DNA of 8,097 nt from Myxococcota bacterium (GCA_022710245.1 JAKLHH010000301.1:1-8097); one strand, 5' to 3'. Shown: positions 1-6,345, numbered from the stretch's first letter. Notes: generated by a model not told the origin, from the letters alone. Made by a program: numbers and translations.

Positions 1-117
1 CTCGTTCTCGTCGAGAGGTCGCGTCGTCGGACAGAAGACGCCCCCCTCTGGCAGGTCCTCGTTGTAGGCTTCCAGGAAGTCACGCCGGCTGCGAAATCTG
101 GCTTTGAGGATTCGCAT
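1..117 (-). CDS. PilZ-related domain protein, N-terminal fragment (cut by window start)
   Basis: Reading the minus strand from the ATG at 117-115 gives 39 codons open to the window edge, beginning MRILKARFRSRRDFLEAY and continuing into EDLPEGGVFCPTTRPL. The pattern of a charged N-terminus, an 'FL-x-AY' helix and a 'DLPEGGVF-PT-RPL' turn matches the start of PilZ-related domains that are abundant in myxobacteria-type genomes (the TIGR02266/PilZ-like N-terminal type), where the GG-F-PT-RPL segment begins the beta barrel. Upstream in the same frame a TGA at 159-157 closes the frame with no other ATG, GTG or TTG between, so this start is well bounded, although its ribosome binding site is weak. 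Classical PilZ proteins bind cyclic-di-GMP. The ligand-binding residues would lie outside the window, so ligand binding cannot be claimed. Family assignment is from memory of the motif and covers only 39 residues. Confidence 0.55.
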   Translation of the reverse strand, partial: MRILKARFRSRRDFLEAYNEDLPEGGVFCPTTRPLDENE

Positions 118-279
118 GGGCCCCGGGTCGCATGGCCGCGCACGAAAAATACGGGCTCACTTGGAGCGGCCGCATCGTGCCCGGCGCAATTAGTATTCCA
201 GAGAACAATAACAGAACCCCCATAAAACGCAACCGTTGGGGGTTGCTGAAGGTTTGCAATCAGGACATGATGCGGCGCC
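118..279. promoter_or_regulatory. Divergent intergenic region, probable promoters for both flanking genes
   Basis: This 162-base gap lies between two genes pointing away from each other, so it should hold both promoters. Its segment from about 186 to 236 is clearly richer in A and T than anything else in this part of the window (for example CAATTAGTATTCC and AACAATAACAG), as expected of a promoter or operator in a high-GC genome. I could not find a convincing -35/-10 pair on either strand: TAGTAT at 191-196 is only a partial -10 match with no well-spaced -35. A hairpin is annotated separately. No RNA gene is evident. Confidence 0.45.
215..244. other. Hairpin upstream of the glycosyltransferase gene
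   Basis: AACCCCC at 215-221 pairs perfectly with GGGGGTT at 238-244. Inside it AACG (226-229) pairs with CGTT (234-237) around the four-base loop CAAC, leaving a four-base bulge (222-225). This gives an 11-pair bulged stem 35 bases ahead of the ATG at 280. It is not followed by a T-run on the plus strand, so it is not a typical intrinsic terminator. It could be a leader structure or protein-binding site if transcription starts upstream of it, or an operator. Function is not known. Confidence 0.4.
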
Positions 280-1002
280 ATGCGCGAGACCAGCGGTAAG
301 TGCCTGATCGTCATCCCCACCTACAACGAGCGCGAGAACCTGGCCCGGATCGCCGAGGCCGCGTTCCAGCACCTGCCCGAGGCGCACGTGCTGGTGGTCG
401 ACGACGGCTCCCCTGACGGCACCGGCGAGCTCGCCGACGAGCTGGGCCGCAAGGACCCTCGCGTCCACGTGATGCACCGCGCCGGCAAGCTCGGCCTCGG
501 CACGGCCTACGTCGAGGGCTTCCGCTGGGGCCTCGCCCGCGACTACGACTTCTTCTTCGAGATGGACGCCGACTTCTCGCACGACCCGAGCTACCTGCCG
601 CGCCTCCTCGAGCGAGCGCAGGGCGGGGCGGACGTGGTGCTCGGCTCGCGCTACGCCGACGGCGGCGGGACGCAGAACTGGGGGCTGCTGCGCAAGGTGA
701 TCAGCCGCGGCGGCAGCATCTACGCGCGGACCATCCTCGGGGTGCCGGTGCGTGACCTGACCGGCGGCTTCAAGTGCTTCCGCCGGCGCGTGCTGGAGAC
801 GATCCGGCTCGACGCCGTGCGCTCCGAGGGCTACTCGTTCCAGATCGAGATGACGTATCGCGCGCTCCGCGAGGGCTTCTCGGTCGAGGAGCTGCCGATC
901 ATCTTCGTCGACCGCCGGGTCGGGCACTCGAAGATGTCGCGGTCGATCTTCCTCGAGGCGATCTGGGTCGTCTGGCGGCTGCGGCTCGGCCTCGCGCGCT
1001 GA
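280..1002 (+). CDS. DPM1-type polyprenyl-phosphate glycosyltransferase (GT2 family)
   Basis: A 240-residue GT-A fold glycosyltransferase that fits the single-domain dolichol/polyprenol-phosphate mannosyltransferase type, which moves a sugar from a nucleotide donor (GDP-mannose in characterised members) to a membrane polyprenyl phosphate on the cytoplasmic face. Visible motifs: VIPTYNERENL at residues 11-21, VVDDGSPDGT at 39-48 (D41, D42 for nucleotide binding), the metal-binding DAD at 96-98 in EMDADFSHDP, GSRY at 122-125, DLTGGFKCF at 159-167, EGYSFQIEM at 183-191 and a C-terminal GHSKMS. Length matches soluble DPM1-like enzymes; there is no C-terminal membrane (GtrA or DPM3-like) segment. 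ATG 280 is the first possible start because the frame has a TGA at 268-270; an AGGA at 262-265 is rather far away (14 bases). The ABC exporter gene follows after 23 bases, suggesting one transcript. Donor sugar is unproven. Confidence 0.88.
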   Translation: MRETSGKCLIVIPTYNERENLARIAEAAFQHLPEAHVLVVDDGSPDGTGELADELGRKDPRVHVMHRAGKLGLGTAYVEGFRWGLARDYDFFFEMDADFSHDPSYLPRLLERAQGGADVVLGSRYADGGGTQNWGLLRKVISRGGSIYARTILGVPVRDLTGGFKCFRRRVLETIRLDAVRSEGYSFQIEMTYRALREGFSVEELPIIFVDRRVGHSKMSRSIFLEAIWVVWRLRLGLAR

Positions 1003-1025
1003 GCCCGCCGGCGCGAGGCTCCCTG

Positions 1026-2837
1026 GTGGCCGCTCCTCTCGGCGCCGCGCTCCTCCGGCCGCACCGCCTCAGGCTCGCGGCGGGCGGCGCCTGTCTCGTC
1101 ACGCTGGCCGCCACGGGCGCGGCCTACGCCTTCCTAACCGGACCGCTGCTGCAGCTGATCCTGAGCGGCGGTGCGCGCGGGCGCGGCTACTTCTTCGCGC
1201 TGCTGCCCGACGGGGAGCGCGCCGCGGCGCGCCTCGGGCTCTGGGCCGTGGCCGGGCTGCTGGTGGCGCTGGCGGCGCTCAAGGGCCTCGCCCACCTCGG
1301 GCAAGCGGTCCTCCTCGAGGGGACGGCCGAGCGGGTCGGCGCCGAGCTGCGCCTCAGGGTCTACCAGCACCTCCTGAGGCTGCCGCTCGCCGCGCACCGG
1401 CAGCACCAGGTCGGCGACCTGCTGGCGAGGCTGCTCGACGATGTGCGGTGGGTGCAGGCGGCCGCGGTGGCGGCGCCGCTCACCCTGGCCCGCGAGCTCC
1501 TCGGCGCGCTCGGGCTCCTCGCGGTGGCGATCTGGACCGCGCCCCGCCTCGCCCTGGTGGCGGCCGCCGCGCTGCCGCTCGCCGCGATCGTCATCGCGGC
1601 GCTGGGCCGCCGGGTCAAGCGCGCGGCCGGGCGCTCGCAGGAGGCGCTGGGCGAGCTCGCGGCGCGGGCGGGGCAGGGGCTCGGTGCGCTGCGCGAGGTG
1701 AAGTCGTGCGGCGCCGAGGCGCGCGAGGCCGCACGGCTCGGCGCGCACGGGGAAGCCGGGCTGCGCTGGGCGCTCCGGCACCTCCGGGCCCGGAGCCTCG
1801 CGCCCCTCTGCAACGAGCTGATGGCCGCGCTCGCGCTGGGGGCGACGCTCGTCTACGCGGGCCGCGTGGTGGCCGCCGCCGAGCTCGCGCCGGAGCGGGT
1901 GGTCTCCTTCTTCGCCGCGGTGCTCCTCCTCTACCGGCCGCTCAAGGAGCTCGGCCGCGCGGCGCACCTGATCTCCGCCGGCCGCGCGAGCCAGGAGCGG
2001 CTGGCGGCGATCCTCGAGACCCCGGCCGAGGAGGAGGCCGGCGACCCGCTGCCGCCGCTGGCGCGCCGCCTGGAGCTGCGCCGGATCTGCTTCGCCTACG
2101 AGGGCCCCGCCGGATCATCGCGGAGCGGCACGCCGGGACGCGAGGAGCGGGGCGGCGCGCCAGTCCTCGAGGGGCTCGACCTCGCGCTCGAGGTGGGCCG
2201 GGTGGTGGCGGTGACCGGGCCCTCGGGCGCCGGCAAGAGCACGCTGGTCAACCTGCTCTGCGGGCTGGAGCGACCGTGCGCGGGCCACCTGCTCTGGGAC
2301 GGCGCCGAGCAGCCCTGGTCGCCTGCCGGGCTGCGCGCGCAGGCGGCGCTGGTGTCGCAGCAGCCGCTCGTCCTCGACGGGACCATCGCCGAGAACCTCC
2401 GCTACGGCGCGCCCGACGCGACCGAGGAGCGGCTGCGCGCGGCGGCGGCCGCGGCGGGGCTCGAGGAGGTGGTGGCGCGGCTGCCGGCGGGCATGGCGAC
2501 CCGCCTCGGTCCGGGCGGCGTGCAGCTCAGCGTCGGGGAGGTGCAGCGGCTGGCCATCGCCCGCGCGCTGCTGCGCCCGGGGCGGCTCCTCGTCCTCGAC
2601 GAGCCGTCCTCGGCGCTCGACGCTGAGAACGAGGCGCACCTGGTGCAGACGCTGCGCAGAGTGCGAGCCGAGCGGGCGGTGCTCCTGGTGACGCACAGCC
2701 GCGCGGTCCTCGAGGCGGCCGACGAGGTGCACACGCTGCGGGGAGGACGGCTGCTCGCGGAGCCTCCGCAGGAGGCGAGCAGGGCAAATCCGGAGCAGCC
2801 TGGCGCGGGGGACGCGGGCGCCGTCGCGCGCGGCTGA
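1026..2837 (+). CDS. MsbA-like ABC exporter, fused membrane and ATPase domains
   Basis: A 603-residue half-transporter with an N-terminal six-helix exporter domain and a C-terminal ATPase, the layout and length of MsbA-type lipid flippases. Hydrophobic segments lie near residues 15-37, 70-90, 149-195 (two helices) and 262-316 (two helices); a coupling region contains 'RVYQHLLRLPLAAH' and 'VGDLLARL', as in MsbA relatives. ATPase motifs: Walker A GPSGAGKST at 398-406, Q-loop Q445, signature LSVGE at 501-505, Walker B LLVLDE at 521-526 with catalytic E526, D-loop SALD, and H-loop H557. All catalytic residues are present. A Gly/Ser/Arg-rich insert at about 360-378 lengthens a loop near the start of the ATPase domain. 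I chose GTG 1026, preceded by GCGAGG at 1012-1017: the frame is open back to 774, but that upstream part overlaps the glycosyltransferase and reads as Arg-rich shadow. The substrate is likely a lipid or glycolipid, by family and neighbour. The last codons lie in a tandem repeat. Confidence 0.88.
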   Translation: MAAPLGAALLRPHRLRLAAGGACLVTLAATGAAYAFLTGPLLQLILSGGARGRGYFFALLPDGERAAARLGLWAVAGLLVALAALKGLAHLGQAVLLEGTAERVGAELRLRVYQHLLRLPLAAHRQHQVGDLLARLLDDVRWVQAAAVAAPLTLARELLGALGLLAVAIWTAPRLALVAAAALPLAAIVIAALGRRVKRAAGRSQEALGELAARAGQGLGALREVKSCGAEAREAARLGAHGEAGLRWALRHLRARSLAPLCNELMAALALGATLVYAGRVVAAAELAPERVVSFFAAVLLLYRPLKELGRAAHLISAGRASQERLAAILETPAEEEAGDPLPPLARRLELRRICFAYEGPAGSSRSGTPGREERGGAPVLEGLDLALEVGRVVAVTGPSGAGKSTLVNLLCGLERPCAGHLLWDGAEQPWSPAGLRAQAALVSQQPLVLDGTIAENLRYGAPDATEERLRAAAAAAGLEEVVARLPAGMATRLGPGGVQLSVGEVQRLAIARALLRPGRLLVLDEPSSALDAENEAHLVQTLRRVRAERAVLLVTHSRAVLEAADEVHTLRGGRLLAEPPQEASRANPEQPGAGDAGAVARG

Positions 2838-2934
2838 GGTCGAGGCTGTCGCGCGTGACCGAGGTCGAGGCTTTCGCGCGCGGCTGAGGTCGAGGGTGAG
2901 TTCGAGGGTGGACCGCGCGGCTGAGGTCGAGGTC
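2823..2934. repeat. Imperfect 25-bp tandem repeat array after the ABC gene
   Basis: Three consecutive 25-base units at 2823-2847, 2848-2872 and 2873-2897 share the core TCGCGCG...GAGGTCGAGG. After a 13-base degenerate spacer containing GAGTTCGAGG, a fourth similar unit starts at 2911 (GACCGCGCGGCTGAGGTCG), and a fragment CCGCGCG recurs at 2944-2950. The first unit includes the last codons and TGA stop (2835-2837) of the exporter gene. Every unit carries the self-complementary CGCGCG or CCGCGCGG, so neighbouring units could pair with each other in a transcript. The array fills most of the 140-base gap between two convergent genes; no ordinary terminator with a T-run is seen there. It resembles a minisatellite; a role in transcription ending is speculative. 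Confidence 0.7.
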
Positions 2935-2977
2935 GAGGCCGGACCGCGCGTCGGCGGTCGGGGCTCACCCGCGGCGG

Positions 2978-3214
2978 TTAGGGCTCCTCCTTCCCGGTGG
3001 CGGCCAGTCGGTGCAGGGCCTCGTCGTTGACGCCGACGGCGATCAGGGTCACCGCGCAGCTCGACTGGAAGCGGTTCTTGTTCTCGCTCCAGTCGCGCAC
3101 CCACCACATGCAGAGCGGGCCGTGGCAGTTGGCCCGGAGGATCGGACAGAAGCCCGTCTTCACCTCTTCCTCTTGCCCCTGGCGCTCGATCTCGAACGGC
3201 TCGAACTCTTTCAT
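2978..3214 (-). CDS. Small four-cysteine protein with CMWW motif, function unknown
   Basis: A 78-residue minus-strand protein starting MKEFEPFEIERQ. After an acidic N-terminus come C23-P-I-L, C30-H-G-P-L, C35-M-W-W and, after a short hydrophilic loop, C53-A-V-T-L-I-A-V. The spacing C-X6-C-X4-C-X17-C, with Trp-Trp directly after the third cysteine and a hydrophobic 'CAV-x-LIA' after the fourth, resembles small uncharacterised bacterial proteins of the 'CP...C....CAWW....CA' type, which probably bind a metal or an iron-sulphur cluster; this comparison is from memory. It has no signal peptide or membrane segment, so it is likely cytoplasmic. Reality of the gene is supported by an AGGAGG (complement of 3219-3224) four bases before the ATG, a TAA stop, codon-like GC bias at third positions and a non-random, Cys/Trp-rich composition. 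It points toward the exporter gene and away from the kinase gene, so it is probably its own transcription unit. Confidence 0.75.
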   Translation of the reverse strand: MKEFEPFEIERQGQEEEVKTGFCPILRANCHGPLCMWWVRDWSENKNRFQSSCAVTLIAVGVNDEALHRLAATGKEEP

Positions 3215-3272
3215 CGCTCCTCCTCAAGGGCCGGCGGCCGGGACCGGCGGGCGGCTCGGCATCCCGGATGCG

Positions 3273-3290
3273 CCTCGCAGGGACGCGAGG
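3273..3290. other. 6-bp perfect hairpin in divergent promoter region
   Basis: CCTCGC (3273-3278) pairs with GCGAGG (3285-3290) around the loop AGGGAC. No T-run follows on either strand, so it is not a normal terminator. It could be an operator or leader structure, but in DNA this GC-rich a six-pair stem can occur by chance. Confidence 0.25.
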
Positions 3291-3353
3291 ACCGGGGGCC
3301 CCATCATATCAGGCGCGGGGCTTGGCGACATCACCGTCGGTAGGTGACAATGC

Positions 3354-3360
3354 GGGAGGA
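3354..3360 (+). promoter_or_regulatory. Ribosome binding site that decides the kinase start
   Basis: GGGAGGA ends seven bases before ATG 3368. The frame is also open from GTG 3344 and ATG 3350, but neither has a purine-rich site at a proper distance, and starting at 3368 puts the first membrane helix close to the N-terminus (residues about 11-28), as is usual. This motif therefore favours ATG 3368. Confidence 0.7.
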
Positions 3361-3367
3361 CCGCCCG

Positions 3368-5647
3368 ATGCTTGCCAGCTACAGCAAGGCGCTGAAGTCG
3401 TTGCTCCTGGTCGCCGCCATCCTGGCCCCGGCGACCGCGCTGGCGATCTTCGGGCTGCGCGCCTTCGGGGCCGAGACCGTCCTCCTGCGCGAGCGCTACA
3501 AGCAGGACCAGGCCGCCATCGTGCGCCTGGTCGCCGACCGGGTCAGCGAGACGGCGCGCAAGGCGCTCGAGGATCTCGAGGAGCGCTGCCGCCGCGACGA
3601 CCCCGACGCGGCGATGGAGGAGCGCTTCCGCGCCGCGCACCCGCTCGTGCGCCACGTCTTCCTGGTGCGCGAGGGACGGCTCGTCTACCCGGCGTCGACC
3701 CCTCCAGGGGTGGACCGGGCGCGGCGCGGCGTCGCCCCGGGGGAGGAGCACCTGGTCTCCAACCTCGACGTGAAGAACTACGTCGCGCGCGTCCGCGAGA
3801 GCCGACGGCTGGCGCGCCTCGTCGAGCGGGCGCTCCGGCTCGAGCACGCCGGGCGGCTGACGGCGGCCGAGGAGGCGTACGCGACGGCGACGCGGAGCCG
3901 CGGCGAGCTCACCGCGCAGGCGCTCCTCGGGCAGGCGCGGGTCCTCCGCCGGCTGGGGCGCGCGGAGGCCGCGGCCGAGGTCTACCGATCGCTGCGGACG
4001 CGCCTGGGCGGACAGCAGGACCGGGAGGGGATCTCCTACGCGCTCCTCGCCGACGCCGGGCTGGCGGAGGTCGGCCCCGGGGCGCGCCTGCGCCGCCTGC
4101 ACGAGGGGCTGATGCAGGGCGAGTACGTCACCTCGGGCGAGAGCCGGCGCTTCTACCTGCGCTGGACCGTCGAGCAGCTGGCGCGGAGCGGCGCCGACCG
4201 GCGCGCCGTCGAGCAGCTGCGGCGCTCCACCGGCCACCTCTTCGCCTCCGAGGAGTTCGGCGATCTCCTCCTCCGCCACGGCATCTACGAGCTGCAGCAG
4301 TCGGCGACCGACCGCATCGAGAGCCTGCCGCTCGACCGGCGCACCACGCTGATCCTGCGGCAGCGCGGCGCGCTCCTCGCAGGCTACGCGCTCGACGAGC
4401 GGCTGCTGCGGCAGCAGGTCGCCGGGCACCACCGCGAGGTGGTGAAGCCGGGCCGCGGCCCGGAGCTCTCCCTCTCGCGCGTCGGCGAGCCGCTGCGGGT
4501 GCCGCGCGAACGGATCCTGCAGGCCTCCGTCCTCGACCCACCGCTCAGCAGCTGGAGCCTGGCCGCCGTGCGCCCGACGACGGATCCGATGGAGCTCCTC
4601 GAGCGGCGCCAGGGGCTGCGCCGGCAGGGCGTGGTGCTGGGCCTGATCCTGGTGCTGCTGATCGGGCTCATCCTCACCTACCGCGGCGTGCGCCGCGAGT
4701 CGGAGCTCGCGCGGCTGAAGAGCGACTTCGCGTCCAACGTCTCCCACGAGCTGAAGACGCCGCTCACCTCCATCCGCATGTACGCCGAGATGCTCGAGCA
4801 CGGGATCGCGGCGACGGCCGCGGATCGCGGACGCTACCAGCAGGTGATCATCCGCGAGTCGGAGCGCCTCGGCCGGCTGATCGCCAACATCCTCGACTTC
4901 TCGCGGGTGGAGCGCGGCACGCGCCGCTACGACCTCCACCCGGAGGACCTCGAGGAGATCACCCGCGAGGCGGTGGAGACCTTCGCGCGGCTCGCCGAGG
5001 GGGAGCGGATCTCGATCCAGCTCGAGGGCGGGGGAGCGCCGCTGCCGGCGGTGCGCGCCGATCGCGAGGCCGCCGTGCAGTCGATCCTCAACCTCCTCAG
5101 CAACGCCGCGAAGTACTCGCCGGACGAGCCGCGGATCGAGGTGGAGCTGCGTCGCGGCGAGGACGAGCTCGGCGTGCTGGTGCGAGATCACGGGATCGGC
5201 ATCCCCAGCTCCGAGCAGAAGCGCATCTTCGACGACTTCTACCGCGCCCCGGGCGCGCGCAAGGCGGGCGTCGAGGGGACCGGGCTCGGCCTGGCGCTGG
5301 TCCGGCGGCACCTGACCGCCTGCGGCGGGCGCGTGGACGTGCACAGCGCGCCTGGCAAGGGGAGCGAGTTCACGCTCTGGTTCCCGCTCGCGCCGCCGGC
5401 CGCGGCGGAGCGGCCGCGAGAGCGGCGGCGCCCGATCACGCTCCCCGGGCTGCCGCGCCTGCGCAGCGCCACCCCGGCGAGCCTGGAGCCGCCGCCGGAG
5501 GCGAGCGCCGCCAGCGCCACCGGCGGAGCGCACGAAGCTACCCCGGAGCCGCGAGAGACGGCGGCCGTGGACGGCAGCGACGAAGAGGGGCATGCTGCGG
5601 CGGTCGCAGGCGGAGAGGGCAGCTCGGCGAAGCCCACGCAAGGATGA
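3368..5647 (+). CDS. Membrane sensor histidine kinase with split Cache-like/TPR-like sensor region
   Basis: A 759-residue sensor kinase that should autophosphorylate on His and pass the phosphate to the regulator encoded next door. Order of parts: N-terminal membrane helix (about 11-28); large extracytoplasmic region (about 30-415); second membrane helix 421-438 (GVVLGLILVLLIGLILTY); HisKA with phospho-accepting H460 in 'SNVSHELKTPLTSI'; HATPase_c with N-box N579 (LLSNAAKYS), G1 box D607 (DHGIGI, 607-612) and G2 box GTGLGL (637-642). All catalytic residues are intact. No HAMP domain is obvious between helix 2 and HisKA, and the linker is short. The outer region starts and ends like a Cache-type sensor ('RHVFLVREGRLVYPAS' and 'LRQRGALLAGYALDERLL'), with TPR-like amphipathic helices (about 147-217 and further helices beyond) between them. 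Residues from about 680 to the end form a Pro/Ala/Glu-rich tail, probably disordered. The signal sensed is unknown. Confidence 0.9.
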   Translation: MLASYSKALKSLLLVAAILAPATALAIFGLRAFGAETVLLRERYKQDQAAIVRLVADRVSETARKALEDLEERCRRDDPDAAMEERFRAAHPLVRHVFLVREGRLVYPASTPPGVDRARRGVAPGEEHLVSNLDVKNYVARVRESRRLARLVERALRLEHAGRLTAAEEAYATATRSRGELTAQALLGQARVLRRLGRAEAAAEVYRSLRTRLGGQQDREGISYALLADAGLAEVGPGARLRRLHEGLMQGEYVTSGESRRFYLRWTVEQLARSGADRRAVEQLRRSTGHLFASEEFGDLLLRHGIYELQQSATDRIESLPLDRRTTLILRQRGALLAGYALDERLLRQQVAGHHREVVKPGRGPELSLSRVGEPLRVPRERILQASVLDPPLSSWSLAAVRPTTDPMELLERRQGLRRQGVVLGLILVLLIGLILTYRGVRRESELARLKSDFASNVSHELKTPLTSIRMYAEMLEHGIAATAADRGRYQQVIIRESERLGRLIANILDFSRVERGTRRYDLHPEDLEEITREAVETFARLAEGERISIQLEGGGAPLPAVRADREAAVQSILNLLSNAAKYSPDEPRIEVELRRGEDELGVLVRDHGIGIPSSEQKRIFDDFYRAPGARKAGVEGTGLGLALVRRHLTACGGRVDVHSAPGKGSEFTLWFPLAPPAAAERPRERRRPITLPGLPRLRSATPASLEPPPEASAASATGGAHEATPEPRETAAVDGSDEEGHAAAVAGGEGSSAKPTQG

Positions 5648-5651
5648 GGTG

Positions 5652-6344
5652 ATGGCCACCATTCTCGTGATCGAGGACGACCGCTCCATCCGCACCGGCC
5701 TGGTCGAGACCCTGCGCGCCAAGGGCTACGTGGTCGAGGCTGCCGAGCGAGGCGCCGAGGGCCTCGCCCTGTTCCGGCGCTCGGCACCGGACCTCGTGGT
5801 GCTCGACCTGATGCTCCCCGACATGGAGGGCTTCGACGTCTGCCGCCAGCTCAAGCTGCCCGACGGGCCCGACGTGCCGGTCATCATCCTCACCGCGCGC
5901 GGCGCCGAGCTGGACCGGGTGCGCGGGCTGGAGATGGGCGCCGACGACTACGTGACGAAGCCGTTCAGCCTGATGGAGCTCCTCGCGCGCATCGCCGCCG
6001 TGCTGCGCCGGAGCCAGCGTGCGCGCAGCGCCAGCGGCGAGGTGGAGGAGATCAGCTTCGGGGACATCTGCATCAACTTCCGCCGCCATGAGGGGACCAA
6101 GCAGGGCGCGCCGCTCTCGCTCTCGGATCGGGCCTACGTGATCCTGCAGGTCTTCGCTCGCCACCGCGGCGACGTCCTCTCCCGCGAGCAGCTCCTCTCC
6201 GAGGCCTGGGGGCTCTCGCGAGAGCTCAACACACGCACCGTCGACAACCACATCGTCAAGATCCGGCAGGCGATCGAGGATGACCCCAACCGGCCGCGCT
6301 ACCTGGTGACGGTGCACGGCATCGGCTACAAGCTCGCGGTCTGA
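5652..6344 (+). CDS. OmpR/PhoB-type two-component response regulator
   Basis: A 230-residue DNA-binding response regulator. The N-terminal receiver (about 1-120) has the acidic pair D9/D10 in 'VIEDDRSIR', phospho-accepting D52 in 'LVVLDLMLPDMEG', T81 in 'IILTARG' and K103 in 'DDYVTKPFS', so it should be phosphorylated normally. The C-terminal winged helix contains 'LSLSDRAYVILQVFARH', 'LSREQLLSEAWG', the recognition-helix region 'RTVDNHIVKIRQAI' and the wing 'RYLVTVHGIGYKL', the hallmark of the OmpR/PhoB subfamily. It lies four bases after the kinase stop, so the kinase is its obvious partner. The frame is open from 5592, but ATG 5652, with AAGGATGAGG just ahead, puts the receiver at the N-terminus, as normal; the earlier start would add about 20 charged residues overlapping the kinase tail. 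Targets are unknown. It may regulate its own operon; the candidate operator upstream of the kinase is weak. Confidence 0.93.
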   Translation: MATILVIEDDRSIRTGLVETLRAKGYVVEAAERGAEGLALFRRSAPDLVVLDLMLPDMEGFDVCRQLKLPDGPDVPVIILTARGAELDRVRGLEMGADDYVTKPFSLMELLARIAAVLRRSQRARSASGEVEEISFGDICINFRRHEGTKQGAPLSLSDRAYVILQVFARHRGDVLSREQLLSEAWGLSRELNTRTVDNHIVKIRQAIEDDPNRPRYLVTVHGIGYKLAV

Positions 6345-6345
6345 G

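Larger units (their letters stand above)
3215..3367. promoter_or_regulatory. Divergent intergenic region between small Cys protein and kinase operon
   Basis: This 153-base gap separates two genes transcribed away from each other and should hold the promoter of the kinase operon and that of the small gene. It contains a hairpin at 3273-3290, the palindrome GGGGCCCC at 3295-3302, a short AT-rich patch CATCATATCA at 3302-3311, and a small inverted repeat TCACC/GGTGA (3331-3335 and 3343-3347). The inverted repeat lies just ahead of the kinase ribosome binding site and could be an operator, but five-base arms are weak evidence. No convincing -35/-10 pair was found. Confidence 0.4.

Noticed and set aside
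267..299. A 10-codon upstream frame (MMRRHARDQR) overlapping the start of the glycosyltransferase
   Set aside because: The AGGA at 262-265 is too close to its ATGs for normal initiation, the peptide is not of a known leader type, and so short a frame occurs easily by chance.
190..927. A 245-codon minus-strand frame across the glycosyltransferase
   Set aside because: It is antisense to a gene with clear GT2 motifs; the composition is typical of a shadow (Ala/Val/Arg/His/Glu-rich) and there are no recognisable domains.
774..1025. N-terminal extension of the ABC exporter back to 774
   Set aside because: The extension overlaps the conserved end of the glycosyltransferase and reads as Arg-rich shadow sequence. 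GTG 1026 gives the normal family length of about 600 residues with membrane helix 1 near the start.
2823..2950. CRISPR array
   Set aside because: Units are directly adjacent, without unique spacers of constant length, and are imperfect; this is a tandem repeat, not a CRISPR.
2115..3227. A 370-codon minus-strand frame spanning the small Cys gene, the repeats and the end of the exporter
   Set aside because: It is Arg-rich shadow sequence running antisense through the exporter ATPase domain. In the overlap, the different frame at 2978-3214 with a strong ribosome binding site and Cys pattern is the credible gene.
5592..5651. Earlier start for the response regulator
   Set aside because: It would add about 20 charged residues before the receiver and overlap the kinase gene. 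The receiver normally begins at the N-terminus, and ATG 5652 has a suitable purine-rich site ahead.
3268..5652. A second long plus-strand frame overlapping the kinase gene
   Set aside because: It is a +1 shadow of the kinase: the translation is Arg/Gly/Ala/Pro-rich and shows no motif, while the true frame carries H, N, G1 and G2 boxes.
3224..5722. An 832-codon open frame on the minus strand across the histidine kinase gene
   Set aside because: It is antisense to a gene with complete kinase motifs. Long opposite-strand frames are expected in very GC-rich coding DNA, and its translation (Arg/Ala/Gly/Pro/His-rich) has no recognisable motif.
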